Assembly: GCA_017427415.1 (NCBI GenBank)
Contig: JAFRSU010000010.1
Coordinates: forward strand, 35,218-99,217
DNA length: 64,000 nt
From: Lachnospiraceae bacterium
Lineage (GTDB): Bacteria; Bacillota; Clostridia; Lachnospirales; Lachnospiraceae
Direction of reading: 5' to 3'
Part shown: one piece after another, positions 1-8,562 of the stretch
Layout of the letters: each line of letters begins with the position of its first letter
Position numbering within the stretch: position 1 is the first letter of the stretch
Program-made: the position numbers and the translations under genes
Notes under the pieces: model-generated
Database searches by the model: none
Seen by the model: only the letters and a program-made list of their open reading frames with translations
Told to the model about the DNA's origin: nothing

Positions 1-18
1 TATCTGAAAGGTGTTTTT

Positions 19-1203
19 TTGAACTGTATCTGGTTTTTGGTAGCTGAAGGATACAGTGAATATGAGATATATTATCCCCAGATATTCGAAAACAGATGGC
101 TTAACTTCTTTATCATGAATGTGGCCATACTTCTTTTGGTATTTGAGGTATCGAAGTATATCAAGCTCAGAAACGCATTCCTTGTATCGTTCGGTACCGC
201 GGAGCATATGATCATCGCCTTTATGATCATGAATTTCTGCGGCGGATTACCCGGATGGGCAGCTTCGATATACTATACCGTATCCGCACTTATAGTTCTG
301 GGCATACATATCTCTGCCATATACGGCGGAAAAAACACCTCGACGGAAAGCTTCATGTCAAGGTTCTTGGCCGGAATACTCCTTATGCCGTCTCCGTTTA
401 TGATCACGGCCGGCTGCCTGATGCTTATAGGTACCAATAAAGGAAAGGTCATAGAGGCCGAACCCTTTATGGATTTTGTCTACAGGGTATTTGATTTCAT
501 AAAGGATCCCGAGTACAATTATTCGGGAGAACTTATGATATCGGGACTTGAATTTACCAGGGAGATGTTTCTTACTTCCCTTATCGTAGCCATCGTGGTA
601 TTTGTGGTATATTTAATAGCAGATTCCACGGTTGATTACAGGATGGGATTAAAAGAAAAACACAGGACCAAGACCGCGGCAGAAAAGGAACGTGTAAGAG
701 CCGAGATATCATCACGCATCCATGCACAGCTTGAAAAGATCGATTCCTGCATGGCATATATCAGTACCAACTACAAGGTACTCAAAGTATCCGATCAGGA
801 TATGAGAACATTAAGAAGCCTGTATGACGAGGCTACCAGGATAAAATACAGCTATAACGGTGCAGCCAGCGGCCCTATCTTAAAGAGGGTTACCGATATC
901 AAGACCGAGATCTATATCATAAGGGATAAAGTCTTAGCAGGAGAGAGCAAAGATCCCGGTACTGAGGAAGAAACAAAAGCAGCAGCACAGCCCGAGAAGG
1001 AGAAACGTAACCCCGGAGTCGGATATTTTAACGGCTGTACTACGGAGGATGAGATCAAAAAGCGTTACAGAGACCTGTGTAAGGTATTTCATCCGGACTC
1101 GGATAACGGAGATCAGGAGACATTCCTTAAGATAAAAGAGGATTATGAGGCTCTTTTGGGCGGATTGAACACCGAAGCGGAAGTAAAAGAACAGGCAACA
1201 TAA
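19..1203 (+). CDS. Membrane protein with C-terminal J-domain (possibly 5'-truncated by window edge)
   Basis: Reads as 394 residues from a TTG codon preceded by GAAAGGTG, a fair ribosome binding site; the frame stays open to base 1, so a start outside the window cannot be excluded. Four or five hydrophobic segments occupy roughly residues 30-210, followed by a charged helical region (about 215-310), a Glu/Lys/Ala-rich linker and a J-domain-like tail with the HPD motif near residue 358. HPD is the signature by which J-proteins stimulate DnaK ATPase, so a membrane-tethered co-chaperone is a reasonable inference; the client is unknown. A strong terminator follows the stop. No closer family assignment can be made by eye. 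Confidence 0.6.
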   Translation: MNCIWFLVAEGYSEYEIYYPQIFENRWLNFFIMNVAILLLVFEVSKYIKLRNAFLVSFGTAEHMIIAFMIMNFCGGLPGWAASIYYTVSALIVLGIHISAIYGGKNTSTESFMSRFLAGILLMPSPFMITAGCLMLIGTNKGKVIEAEPFMDFVYRVFDFIKDPEYNYSGELMISGLEFTREMFLTSLIVAIVVFVVYLIADSTVDYRMGLKEKHRTKTAAEKERVRAEISSRIHAQLEKIDSCMAYISTNYKVLKVSDQDMRTLRSLYDEATRIKYSYNGAASGPILKRVTDIKTEIYIIRDKVLAGESKDPGTEEETKAAAQPEKEKRNPGVGYFNGCTTEDEIKKRYRDLCKVFHPDSDNGDQETFLKIKEDYEALLGGLNTEAEVKEQAT

Positions 1204-1222
1204 AAGAAAATATGTAAAAAAG

Positions 1223-1252
1223 AAAACCGGACTTAAAAAGTCCGGTTTTTTT
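1223..1252. terminator. Bidirectional intrinsic terminator
   Basis: AAAACCGGACTT and AGTCCGGTTTT form a GC-containing hairpin with a T run on the plus strand and, read in reverse, T runs on the minus strand. It lies between the J-domain gene and the minus-strand tRNA genes, so it can end transcription from both sides. Confidence 0.85.
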
Positions 1253-1254
1253 AG

Positions 1255-1328
1255 TAGCGAGAGGGGGATTCGAACCCTCGACACCGCGGGTATGAACCGC
1301 GTGCTCTGGCCAACTGAGCTATCTCGCC
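1255..1328 (-). tRNA. tRNA-Met (CAT anticodon), elongator type or Ile2
   Basis: The minus strand folds as a full cloverleaf: acceptor GGCGAGA with TCTCGCT, anticodon stem CGCGG/CCGCG around loop TTCATAC, T arm GAGGG-TTCGAAT-CCCTC, discriminator A. CCA is not encoded. The 1-72 pair (G-T) and absence of the GGG/CCC anticodon stem argue against initiator tRNA. A lysidine-modified tRNA-Ile2 also carries a CAT gene anticodon and cannot be excluded. Co-transcribed with tRNA-Val upstream. Confidence 0.9.
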
Positions 1329-1348
1329 ACAATATAGGGTGTTACTGA

Positions 1349-1421
1349 TGGGACCTACAGGGCTCGAACCTGTGACCCTCTGCTTGTAAGGCAGATGCTC
1401 TCCCAGCTGAGCTAAGATCCC
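1349..1421 (-). tRNA. tRNA-Val (TAC)
   Basis: Minus-strand cloverleaf with acceptor GGGATCT/AGGTCCC, anticodon arm TCTGC-CTTACAA-GCAGA (anticodon TAC, reads GTN) and T arm with TTCGAGC. No encoded CCA. It is 20 bases upstream of the tRNA-Met gene and shares its promoter. Confidence 0.93.
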
Positions 1422-1440
1422 GTATACGTCAACAAAAGCC

Positions 1441-1469
1441 ATTATATAGTCTGGCGATACATTTGTCAA
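1441..1469 (-). promoter_or_regulatory. Consensus sigma-A promoter for the tRNA-Val/tRNA-Met pair
   Basis: Read on the minus strand: TTGACA, exactly 17 bases, TATAAT. Both hexamers are perfect consensus, as expected for a stable-RNA promoter. Predicted start is about 12 bases before tRNA-Val. Confidence 0.92.
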
Positions 1470-1501
1470 GCATTTTTTCTTAAGATTTTAAAATAATTCA
1501 A

Positions 1502-1529
1502 TTGACAACATATAAGTGTTTATGATAAC
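1502..1529 (+). promoter_or_regulatory. Probable promoter of the pyr operon
   Basis: TTGACA at 1502-1507 with a GATAAC -10-like hexamer at 1524-1529 (16-base spacer). The predicted leader is only about 15 bases before pyrC, with AAGGAGG inside it, leaving no room for a PyrR-type attenuator between this promoter and the first gene. Confidence 0.65.
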
Positions 1530-1551
1530 ATATCTCGGAAGGAGGTTGGAC

Positions 1552-2961
1552 ATGAAAACTTTACTTTCAAACGCCAAAGTATTTACCCACGGTAGCTTCT
1601 TAGAGACGAACGTTCTTATAGAAGATGGTGTGGTTTTTTCTTTATCTGACTCTATTTCCTGTTTAGAGGCAGACCCTTCTGTCAGCGTTATTGATTATTC
1701 CGGAAAATACATTTTCCCCGGTTTCGTTGATGTGCATGTGCATTTTCGCGAGCCGGGTTTTTTATATAAGGAAGACATAGCTACAGGATCGAGGGCTGCG
1801 GCAAAAGGAGGGTACACGCACGTATTTACCATGCCGAACCTGAATCCTGTGCCCGACAGCATAGAAAACATGAACGAAGAGCTGAAAGCCATCCATGAAA
1901 AGGCATGTGTAAAGGTATATCCGTACGCTTCCATAACCAAGGGAGAAAAGGGCGAGGAGCTTGTGGATTTTGAGGAAATGGCAGAGTACTTCGAGCTTCT
2001 CGGTGACGGAAGGACCGATGACTTTGAAAAGAATACTGCATCACATGCTATAAGGCTTGCGGGATTTTCGGATGACGGTACCGGAGTGGAGGATGCTTAC
2101 TACATGGAAGAAGCCATGACCAGAGTGGCAGCCATAGGCGGCATCATCTCGGCACATTGTGAGATAAAGAGCATCTTAGGCGGTAAAAACGTACATGACG
2201 GAGTGCTTGCAAAAGAGCTCGGCTACAGGGGCATATCATCAGAGAGCGAATGGAAGATGGTCGAAAGAGATATTTCCTTAAGTAAAGAGACAGGCTGCAG
2301 GTACCATGTATGCCATGTATCCACGAAAGAAAGCGTGGAGCTGATACGAAAAGCAAAAAAAGACGGAGTGGACATCACCTGTGAGACAGGTCCTCACTAC
2401 CTGCTTTTAAATGATGAGGATGTACTTAAAGAAGTATTAAAGGATAAACTTGAAAATCAGGACAGAGCAGCAGAAAAAAACACAGGTGACGGATATAAGA
2501 TAAAATACGGCATAGGGCGGTTCAAGATGAATCCCCCCATAAGGAGCGAGGAAGACCGTAAAGCCCTGATAGAGGGCATAAAGGACGGTACGGTGGATAT
2601 GATCGCTACCGACCATGCACCTCATTCTTTGGAAGAAAAATCAAAAGGATTTGACGGTCCGATGGGAGTAGTAGGACTTGAATGTGCATTTCCGGTATTA
2701 TATACCGGCCTTGTAAGGACAGGAGTCATAAGCTTGGAGAAGCTCATAGACCTAATGAGCATAAAGCCTTCGGAAAGATTTGATGTAGAGCACGGCATAG
2801 AGACCGGCATGCCTGCAGATCTTACGGTATACGATCTTGACGAAGAATATGTTATCGATCCCGACACCTTTGCGTCAAAGGGCAGATTCACACCCTTTGA
2901 AGGCAGAAAAGTATTTGGCAGATGTATAGCGACCTATGTAGACGGGAACCCGGTATTTTAA
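1552..2961 (+). CDS. pyrC: Dihydroorotase
   Basis: Third enzyme of UMP synthesis, cyclising carbamoyl aspartate to dihydroorotate in the cytoplasm. Start is the ATG at 1552 behind GGAAGGAGG; an in-frame codon at 1516 lies within the promoter. The 469-residue amidohydrolase has the metal motif HVHFREPG (His62, His64), a later HCE and a GPHY segment with metal-binding His, and ATDHAPHS near residue 354 carrying the catalytic Asp. It is longer than the usual 420-430 residues: extra Asp/Glu/Lys-rich sequence appears near residues 140-165 and 290-315, outside the metal ligands. First gene of a pyrC-K-D-F-B-I operon; 22 bases separate it from pyrK. Confidence 0.95.
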   Translation: MKTLLSNAKVFTHGSFLETNVLIEDGVVFSLSDSISCLEADPSVSVIDYSGKYIFPGFVDVHVHFREPGFLYKEDIATGSRAAAKGGYTHVFTMPNLNPVPDSIENMNEELKAIHEKACVKVYPYASITKGEKGEELVDFEEMAEYFELLGDGRTDDFEKNTASHAIRLAGFSDDGTGVEDAYYMEEAMTRVAAIGGIISAHCEIKSILGGKNVHDGVLAKELGYRGISSESEWKMVERDISLSKETGCRYHVCHVSTKESVELIRKAKKDGVDITCETGPHYLLLNDEDVLKEVLKDKLENQDRAAEKNTGDGYKIKYGIGRFKMNPPIRSEEDRKALIEGIKDGTVDMIATDHAPHSLEEKSKGFDGPMGVVGLECAFPVLYTGLVRTGVISLEKLIDLMSIKPSERFDVEHGIETGMPADLTVYDLDEEYVIDPDTFASKGRFTPFEGRKVFGRCIATYVDGNPVF

Positions 2962-2983
2962 GAATGAATAGAGGTATACAGGC

Positions 2984-3760
2984 TTGGAAGATATAATAAA
3001 AAAACAGATTGACCGGGAACTTACAATAGTTTCCAACGAACAGACGGCATATAAAGTATTTAAAATGGTGCTTAAAGGCGACACATCGCTCTTTACGGCT
3101 CCGGGACAGTTCATAAACATAAAGCTGCCGGGCTTTTACTTAAGAAGACCCATATCGGTATCCGACTATGACAGTGAAGGCCTCACCATCATATATAAAG
3201 TGGTGGGAAACGGTACGGATTATTTAAGTACCATGAAGGCAGGCGACACTTTAAGCTGCCTTATGGGACTCGGAAACGGCTTTAGTGTAGAAGCTTGCGG
3301 AGACCATGTGCTCTTAGTGGGCGGCGGAGTCGGTACACCTCCTATGTACGGGCTTGCCAAGGCTCTTATAGGTATGGGCAAAAAAGTGAGCGTGGTACTC
3401 GGCTTTAATTCGGCAGCCGATGTGTTCTATGAAGAAGAGTTTAAAGCATTAGGTAAGGAATCAGGCGGGATAGAGGTAAGAGTAGCCACCGTGGACGGAA
3501 GTTACGGTACAAAAGGATTCGTTACGGACTGCTTGGAGGGACTTGATGATATAACGGATTATTGTGCATGCGGTCCCATGCCGATGTTAAAAGCACTTTA
3601 CAGATACTATGACGGGAAGAAATGCGGACAGCTCAGCTTCGAAGAAAGGATGGGCTGCGGCTTCGGCGCATGTGTAGGCTGCTCGATAAGCACCAACAGC
3701 GGGTTTAAAAAGGTATGCAAGGACGGTCCCGTATTCTCGAGCGAGGACGTAATGCTGTAA
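2984..3760 (+). CDS. pyrK: Dihydroorotate dehydrogenase B, electron-transfer subunit
   Basis: The 258-residue subunit moves electrons from dihydroorotate, via FMN in PyrD, FAD and a [2Fe-2S] cluster, to NAD+. Visible motifs are the flavin motif RRPISV (about 54-59), the pyridine nucleotide loop GGGVGTPPM (about 109-117) and the cluster cysteines at about 225, 230, 233 and 245 in CGFGACVGC and VCKDG. Start is TTG, the only start codon that keeps the conserved N-terminus, behind a modest GAGG site. Its partner pyrD begins 16 bases downstream, which fits a PyrDB-PyrK heterotetramer. Confidence 0.95.
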   Translation: MEDIIKKQIDRELTIVSNEQTAYKVFKMVLKGDTSLFTAPGQFINIKLPGFYLRRPISVSDYDSEGLTIIYKVVGNGTDYLSTMKAGDTLSCLMGLGNGFSVEACGDHVLLVGGGVGTPPMYGLAKALIGMGKKVSVVLGFNSAADVFYEEEFKALGKESGGIEVRVATVDGSYGTKGFVTDCLEGLDDITDYCACGPMPMLKALYRYYDGKKCGQLSFEERMGCGFGACVGCSISTNSGFKKVCKDGPVFSSEDVML

Positions 3761-3775
3761 TTTAAGGAGACAGAT

Positions 3776-4690
3776 ATGGCAGATATAAGTACAGAACTTA
3801 GCGGAAAAAGGCTTGACAATCCCATAATACCGGCCAGCGGGACATTCGGCTTCGGAGCTGAATTTAAGAATCTGTATGATATAAACATACTCGGCTCGTT
3901 CTCTTTTAAGGGTACAACCAAAGAGCCCAGATTCGGAAATCCCACTCCCAGGATCGCAGAATGCCGTGAAGGCATGATCAATTCGGTAGGCCTGGCAAAT
4001 CCGGGCATAGACAAAGTGATCTCGGAAGAGCTCCCTCAATTAAGAAAGATATTCCATAAGCCTATAATAGCAAATATCAGCGGATTTTCGGTAGACGAAT
4101 ATAAATACTGCTGTGAGAGGATAAATAAAGAAGAACAGGTAGAGATCATCGAAGTCAACATCAGTTGTCCCAATGTACATGCGGGAGGTATGGCGTTCGG
4201 TACCAGTCCCGATGCGGCAGCTGAAGTTACTGCTGCGGTAAAATCCGTAACGGATAAGCCGGTATATATGAAGCTTAGCCCCAATGTGACCAGCATTACA
4301 GACATCGCAATGGCCTGCGAGGCTGCCGGAGCTGACGGCATAAGCCTTATCAATACACTGCTCGGCATGAGGATAGATATAAGACGCGGACGCCCTGTCA
4401 TAGCAAATAAGATGGGCGGATTTTCCGGACCTGCCATATTCCCTGTAGCGGTACGTATGGTATATCAGGTGTATGACGCCGTAAATATCCCGATCATAGG
4501 CATGGGCGGAGTATCCACGGCAGAGGATGTGATAGAGATGATGATGGCGGGAGCATCCGCAGTGGAGATAGGAGCACAGAACCTTGTGGATCCTTATGTA
4601 TGCCCCAAGATCATAGAAAGACTGCCCGGACTCTGCGACGAGCTCGGTATCGAAAAGATCTCCAACATCATAGGAAAGGCACACGGCTGA
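3776..4690 (+). CDS. pyrD: Dihydroorotate dehydrogenase B, catalytic subunit
   Basis: Class 1B FMN enzyme oxidising dihydroorotate to orotate, NAD+-linked through PyrK. The 304-residue barrel shows the N-terminal PIIPASGTFGFG segment, NSVGLANPG, and VNISCPN with the class 1 catalytic Cys at residue 131; IGMGGVSTAEDV is the phosphate-binding loop for FMN. AAGGAG precedes the ATG. Length and motif order match the L. lactis PyrDB type, not the quinone-linked class 2. Confidence 0.96.
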   Translation: MADISTELSGKRLDNPIIPASGTFGFGAEFKNLYDINILGSFSFKGTTKEPRFGNPTPRIAECREGMINSVGLANPGIDKVISEELPQLRKIFHKPIIANISGFSVDEYKYCCERINKEEQVEIIEVNISCPNVHAGGMAFGTSPDAAAEVTAAVKSVTDKPVYMKLSPNVTSITDIAMACEAAGADGISLINTLLGMRIDIRRGRPVIANKMGGFSGPAIFPVAVRMVYQVYDAVNIPIIGMGGVSTAEDVIEMMMAGASAVEIGAQNLVDPYVCPKIIERLPGLCDELGIEKISNIIGKAHG

Positions 4691-4756
4691 TCTTAGAAGC
4701 CGGCCTTAAATAAACAGGTAACAATAAAAATATATATAAAACGGGAGGACATCAAC

Positions 4757-5458
4757 ATGGAACAGAAAAGAGATGTTATCATTGCATGCGATTTCGCAAG
4801 CGCAGAAGAAACCTTAGCGTTTCTTGACAGATTTACAGACGTTAAGCCGTTTGTAAAGATCGGAATGGAGCTTTATTATGCAGCCGGCCCCGATATGGTA
4901 AGACAGATAAAGGCCAGAGGACATAAGATATTTTTGGACCTTAAGCTTCATGATATCCCCAACACCGTAAAAAAGACCATGGCAGTCCTTTCAAAACTGG
5001 ATGTAGACATGACAAACCTTCATGCAGCAGGCACAAAAGCGATGATGGAAGCAGCACTTGAAGGCCTTACAAGACCCGACGGTACCAGACCCCTGCTCAT
5101 AGCTGTAACACAGCTTACATCCACAGACGAGCAGAGAATGAGAGACGAACTGCTCATCAATGCCACACTTCCCGAGACGGTCATGCACTACGCAGAAAAC
5201 GCTAAGGATGCGGGCCTTGACGGTGTAGTATGTTCACCCTTAGAGGCAGCCATAGTGAAGGAAAGATGCGGAAAGAATTTTATAACCGTAACTCCCGGCG
5301 TAAGATTCGCAGACAGCGCAAAAGATGACCAGAGACGTATCATGACACCTGCTCAGGCAAAAGAAATAGGTTCTGACTATATAGTAGTGGGCAGACCCAT
5401 CACCCAGGCAGAAGACCCCGTAGCAGCATATAAAAGGTGTGTGGAGGACTTCGTATGA
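4757..5458 (+). CDS. pyrF: Orotidine 5'-phosphate decarboxylase
   Basis: Decarboxylates OMP to UMP, the last step of the de novo route. The 233-residue barrel carries the active-site signature [13 protein letters not shown] (Asp61, Lys63, Asp66), the phosphate motif TPGVRF, and [14 protein letters not shown] lies upstream. The stop overlaps the pyrB start (ATGA), so pyrB is probably translationally coupled. pyrE, which would supply OMP, is not in this window. Confidence 0.96.
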   Translation: MEQKRDVIIACDFASAEETLAFLDRFTDVKPFVKIGMELYYAAGPDMVRQIKARGHKIFLDLKLHDIPNTVKKTMAVLSKLDVDMTNLHAAGTKAMMEAALEGLTRPDGTRPLLIAVTQLTSTDEQRMRDELLINATLPETVMHYAENAKDAGLDGVVCSPLEAAIVKERCGKNFITVTPGVRFADSAKDDQRRIMTPAQAKEIGSDYIVVGRPITQAEDPVAAYKRCVEDFV

Positions 5459-6369
5459 AAAATCTACTCAGTATAACCGACTTAACCACAGCGGAGATAG
5501 ACGATCTGATCGAAAAGGCTCAGGACATCATCAAGCATCCGGCAGATTACCGTGAGAAATGCAAATATAAAAAGCTTGCAACTCTTTTCTTTGAGCCGTC
5601 CACACGTACCAGGCTGTCATTCGAAGCAGCCATGATAGACTTAGGCGGCAGGGTTATGGGCTTCTCCGAAGCACAGGCCAGCTCGGCAGCCAAAGGCGAG
5701 AGCGTAGCCGATACATGCAGGACCGTAGGCTGCTATGCGGATATCATCGCCATGCGTCATCCAAAAGAGGGAGCTCCGTTAGTAGCATCCATGCATGCGG
5801 GAGTACCTATCATCAATGCAGGTGACGGCGGACATAACCACCCTACACAGACACTTACAGACCTTCTTACCATCAAATGCGAAAAAGGCAGGCTGACCAA
5901 TATGACCATCGGTCTCTGCGGCGACCTTAAGTTCGGCAGGACCGTACATTCGCTTATAGAAGCCATGTCCAGATACGAAGGCATAAAGTTTGTACTGATA
6001 TCTCCCGAGGAGCTTAAGCTTCCCAATTATGTAAAGCAGGAGACCTTAGAGAAAAACAACATAGAATATAAGGAAACCACCGATCTTATAAGTGCCATGC
6101 CCGATCTTGACATCCTTTATATGACCAGAGTACAGCGTGAGCGTTTCTTCAACGAAGAAGATTATATAAGACTGAAGGACAGTTACATACTTACTCCCGA
6201 GAAGCTTGCCACAGCCAAGGAAGACCTTTCGATCATGCATCCCCTTCCCAGGGTAAACGAGATCTCGGTAGCAGTGGATGACGATCCCAGAGCCGCATAT
6301 TTTAAGCAGGTAAAGAACGGAAAATTCATAAGGATGGCCCTGATACTTAAGCTGTTAGATATTGCCTGA
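5455..6369 (+). CDS. pyrB: Aspartate carbamoyltransferase catalytic chain
   Basis: Joins carbamoyl phosphate and aspartate. The 304-residue chain has the carbamoyl-phosphate loop [12 protein letters not shown] (STRT at 49-52), the aspartate-binding region near SSAAKGES, and HPLPRVNEI with the domain closure residues. Start chosen at 5455 because it forms an ATGA overlap with pyrF and gives the normal N-terminus; an upstream in-frame start would read through the end of pyrF. With pyrI downstream it should form the regulated dodecameric enzyme. Confidence 0.96.
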   Translation: MKNLLSITDLTTAEIDDLIEKAQDIIKHPADYREKCKYKKLATLFFEPSTRTRLSFEAAMIDLGGRVMGFSEAQASSAAKGESVADTCRTVGCYADIIAMRHPKEGAPLVASMHAGVPIINAGDGGHNHPTQTLTDLLTIKCEKGRLTNMTIGLCGDLKFGRTVHSLIEAMSRYEGIKFVLISPEELKLPNYVKQETLEKNNIEYKETTDLISAMPDLDILYMTRVQRERFFNEEDYIRLKDSYILTPEKLATAKEDLSIMHPLPRVNEISVAVDDDPRAAYFKQVKNGKFIRMALILKLLDIA

Positions 6370-6457
6370 CACATTGGTTTAAAGATACGGATGACCGGAA
6401 TGTTTACCTTAAATAATAAAGACCGAAGTTTTATAAACAGTATATAGGAGACAGTTT

Positions 6458-6880
6458 ATGAATATAGATGGAATTACCAATGGTCTCGTAATAGACCATA
6501 TCGAAGCCGGAAAAGGGATGGAGCTGTACAATGCCCTTCACTTAGGAGAGCTTGAAAGCTCGGTAGCACTTATCAAAAACGTAACAAGCCATAAAATGGG
6601 CAAAAAGGACATCATAAAGGTAGATGAAGTACTTGATGTTGACCTTGATATCCTCGGGTTCATCGACCCCAATATCACTGTAAATATCATCATGAACAAT
6701 GAAAGAGTAGCTAAAAAGCACATCGAACTGCCCAAGATGGTAAAGAACATTATAAAGTGTAAAAATCCCAGATGTATTACCTCCACAGAGCAGGAACTTC
6801 CTCATATCTTTAAGCTTACAGATCCCGTAAAGAGGACCTACAGATGCTTATATTGCGAAACCGAAGCAGAAAAAAGATAA
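6458..6880 (+). CDS. pyrI: Aspartate carbamoyltransferase regulatory chain
   Basis: Allosteric subunit that binds CTP/ATP and bridges PyrB trimers. The 140-residue chain keeps the C-terminal zinc site: Cys101, Cys106, Cys130 and Cys133 (CKNPRC ... CLYC). The N-terminal nucleotide domain starts with DGITNGLVIDHIEAGKG. ATAGGAGA precedes the ATG. The 88-base gap after pyrB holds no clear terminator, so it is likely the last gene of the pyr operon. Confidence 0.93.
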   Translation: MNIDGITNGLVIDHIEAGKGMELYNALHLGELESSVALIKNVTSHKMGKKDIIKVDEVLDVDLDILGFIDPNITVNIIMNNERVAKKHIELPKMVKNIIKCKNPRCITSTEQELPHIFKLTDPVKRTYRCLYCETEAEKR

Positions 6881-6899
6881 AAATTTAAGCAAATCTTAA

Positions 6900-6928
6900 T
6901 TGTACAATATTTTCAGATGTTGTATAAT
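6900..6928 (+). promoter_or_regulatory. Promoter of degV-sufC-sufB-like operon
   Basis: TTGTAC at 6900-6905, 17-base spacer, perfect TATAAT at 6923-6928. It lies 40 bases before the degV start and marks the end of the pyr operon. Confidence 0.88.
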
Positions 6929-6967
6929 CTACTTTAATTTGAAGATTTTCCAAAGGAGGTGTGTTTT

Positions 6968-7813
6968 ATGGTTAAAGTTTTATCGGACAGTACATGCGAT
7001 CTGTCTGTAGAACTCCGTGAAAGATACAATGTAGATATCATACCTTTACATGTAAGGCTTGGTGACGAGGAGCATTTGGACGGTATAGATATCACACCTG
7101 AAGAGATATTTGCATGGTCAGACCAAAACAATACAACTCCCAAAACTTCGGCTCCTTCATCTTCCGATGTCATTGAGATATATAAGAAGAATCTGGAAAA
7201 GTACGACCAGCTGGTTGTATTTACCATTTCTGCCTCGATGTCGGCCTCAAATAATGTGTGCAGGCTGGCAGCAGAGGAGCTGGGTGCTTCCGACAGGATC
7301 ACCGTGATAGATTCGGCCAACCTCTCCACAGGAGTCGCACTCCTTGTCATTGAGGCAGCCATTATGGCTTCAGAAGGAAAAAACATGCAGGAGATCGAGA
7401 AGAACATACTCGAACTGCGGGGAAAAGTCAGGTCCAGTTTTACCGTGGACACGCTCACCTTCCTTCACAGGGGAGGAAGATGTTCAAGTGTCGCTGCCTT
7501 TTTCGGTTCCGCATTAAAGCTGCATCCGAGGATCATCGTCGAAAACGGTGCCATGCGTTCGGATAAGAAATACCGCGGCTCCATAGAACATGTCATCATG
7601 AAATATGTGGAAGACCTTAGGGAAGTCCTTAAAAAGGCAAGGACTGACAGGGTATTTATCACTCATTCCGCAAAAAGGGAAATAGTCGAAAAGGTAAAGG
7701 ATATCCTTAAAGGCCTGAATATTTTCAAGGAAATACTCGTTACAAAGGCCGGAGGAGTGATATCATCACATTGCGGTCCCGGCACACTGGGTGTATTATT
7801 TATAGAAAAGTAG
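6968..7813 (+). CDS. DegV family fatty-acid-binding protein
   Basis: The 281-residue protein begins VKVLSDSTCDL, the DegV hallmark (start of the fatty-acid-binding EDD fold), and continues with TSAPSSSDV and the lipid-head-binding TISASMSASNN segment. In some Firmicutes, DegV-type proteins (FakB) present fatty acids to the kinase FakA; no fakA is seen here. Start is ATG 6968 behind AAAGGAGG; the upstream GTG sits inside that site. It is 10 bases ahead of the SufC-like ATPase, so co-transcription is likely, though a functional link is only inferred. Confidence 0.85.
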   Translation: MVKVLSDSTCDLSVELRERYNVDIIPLHVRLGDEEHLDGIDITPEEIFAWSDQNNTTPKTSAPSSSDVIEIYKKNLEKYDQLVVFTISASMSASNNVCRLAAEELGASDRITVIDSANLSTGVALLVIEAAIMASEGKNMQEIEKNILELRGKVRSSFTVDTLTFLHRGGRCSSVAAFFGSALKLHPRIIVENGAMRSDKKYRGSIEHVIMKYVEDLREVLKKARTDRVFITHSAKREIVEKVKDILKGLNIFKEILVTKAGGVISSHCGPGTLGVLFIEK

Positions 7814-7823
7814 TGGAGGAATT

Positions 7824-8534
7824 ATGTTAGAACTTCAGAATATCAGCTATATTGTAGACGACGAAGGAAAAGATAAGGATATCTTAAAAGACGTCTCATT
7901 AAAGCTTGATGATGATAAGTTTTTTGTAATAACGGGTCCTAATGGCGGCGGAAAATCATCCTTGGCAAAGATCATTGCCGGGATATACAAGCCGACATCG
8001 GGAAAGATCATATATGACGGTACCGATATCACCGATATGTCCATCACCGACAGGGCTAAAATGGGTATAGGCTTTGCTTTCCAGCAGCCGGTACGTTTTA
8101 AAGGCCTTACGGTAAAGGACCTCTTGGAGCTTGCCGCAGGTAAGGAAATGAAGGCATCGGCATGCGATTACCTTTCGGAAGTGGGCTTATGCGCACATGA
8201 TTATATCAACAGAGAGATCAACGCAAGTCTTTCGGGCGGCGAATTAAAGCGTATAGAGATAGCGATCACCATAGCGAGAGGAACAAAACTTACTATCTTT
8301 GACGAGCCGGAGGCAGGTATCGATCTTTGGAGCTTCTCGAACCTTATCAAGGTATTTGAGGACCTCAAGAAAAAGACTATGGGATCCATCATCATCATTT
8401 CACATCAGGAGAGGATCATCAACATAGCTGATGAACTGATACTCATAGCTAACGGAGAAGTGGTAAAGCAGGGCACTAAGGAAGAGATAATGCCTTTATT
8501 TACAGGAACTTCCTTCAAATGTAAATTTAAATAA
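7824..8534 (+). CDS. sufC: SufC-like ABC ATPase of a minimal Fe-S assembly system
   Basis: A soluble ABC ATPase of 236 residues with Walker A GPNGGGKSS (38-46), Q-loop FAFQQPV, signature LSGGELKRIEIA and Walker B LTIFDEPEAGID. The LSGGE(L/K)KR form and the EAGID after Walker B are typical of SufC rather than of transport ATPases. The next gene is a SufB/SufD-family protein, and no sufS, sufU or second sufB/D is adjacent, so the pair resembles the two-gene SUF-like minimal (SmsCB) arrangement. Confidence 0.85.
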   Translation: MLELQNISYIVDDEGKDKDILKDVSLKLDDDKFFVITGPNGGGKSSLAKIIAGIYKPTSGKIIYDGTDITDMSITDRAKMGIGFAFQQPVRFKGLTVKDLLELAAGKEMKASACDYLSEVGLCAHDYINREINASLSGGELKRIEIAITIARGTKLTIFDEPEAGIDLWSFSNLIKVFEDLKKKTMGSIIIISHQERIINIADELILIANGEVVKQGTKEEIMPLFTGTSFKCKFK

Positions 8535-8562
8535 GATCTCATAGAGGATTTAAGGAGTACAA

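Noticed and set aside
1251..1469. Minus-strand frames over the tRNA pair
   Set aside because: Cloverleaf folds and a consensus promoter explain the region.
1502..1551. PyrR-type attenuator before pyrC
   Set aside because: The leader between the best promoter and the start is about 15 bases and has no terminator or anti-terminator stem.
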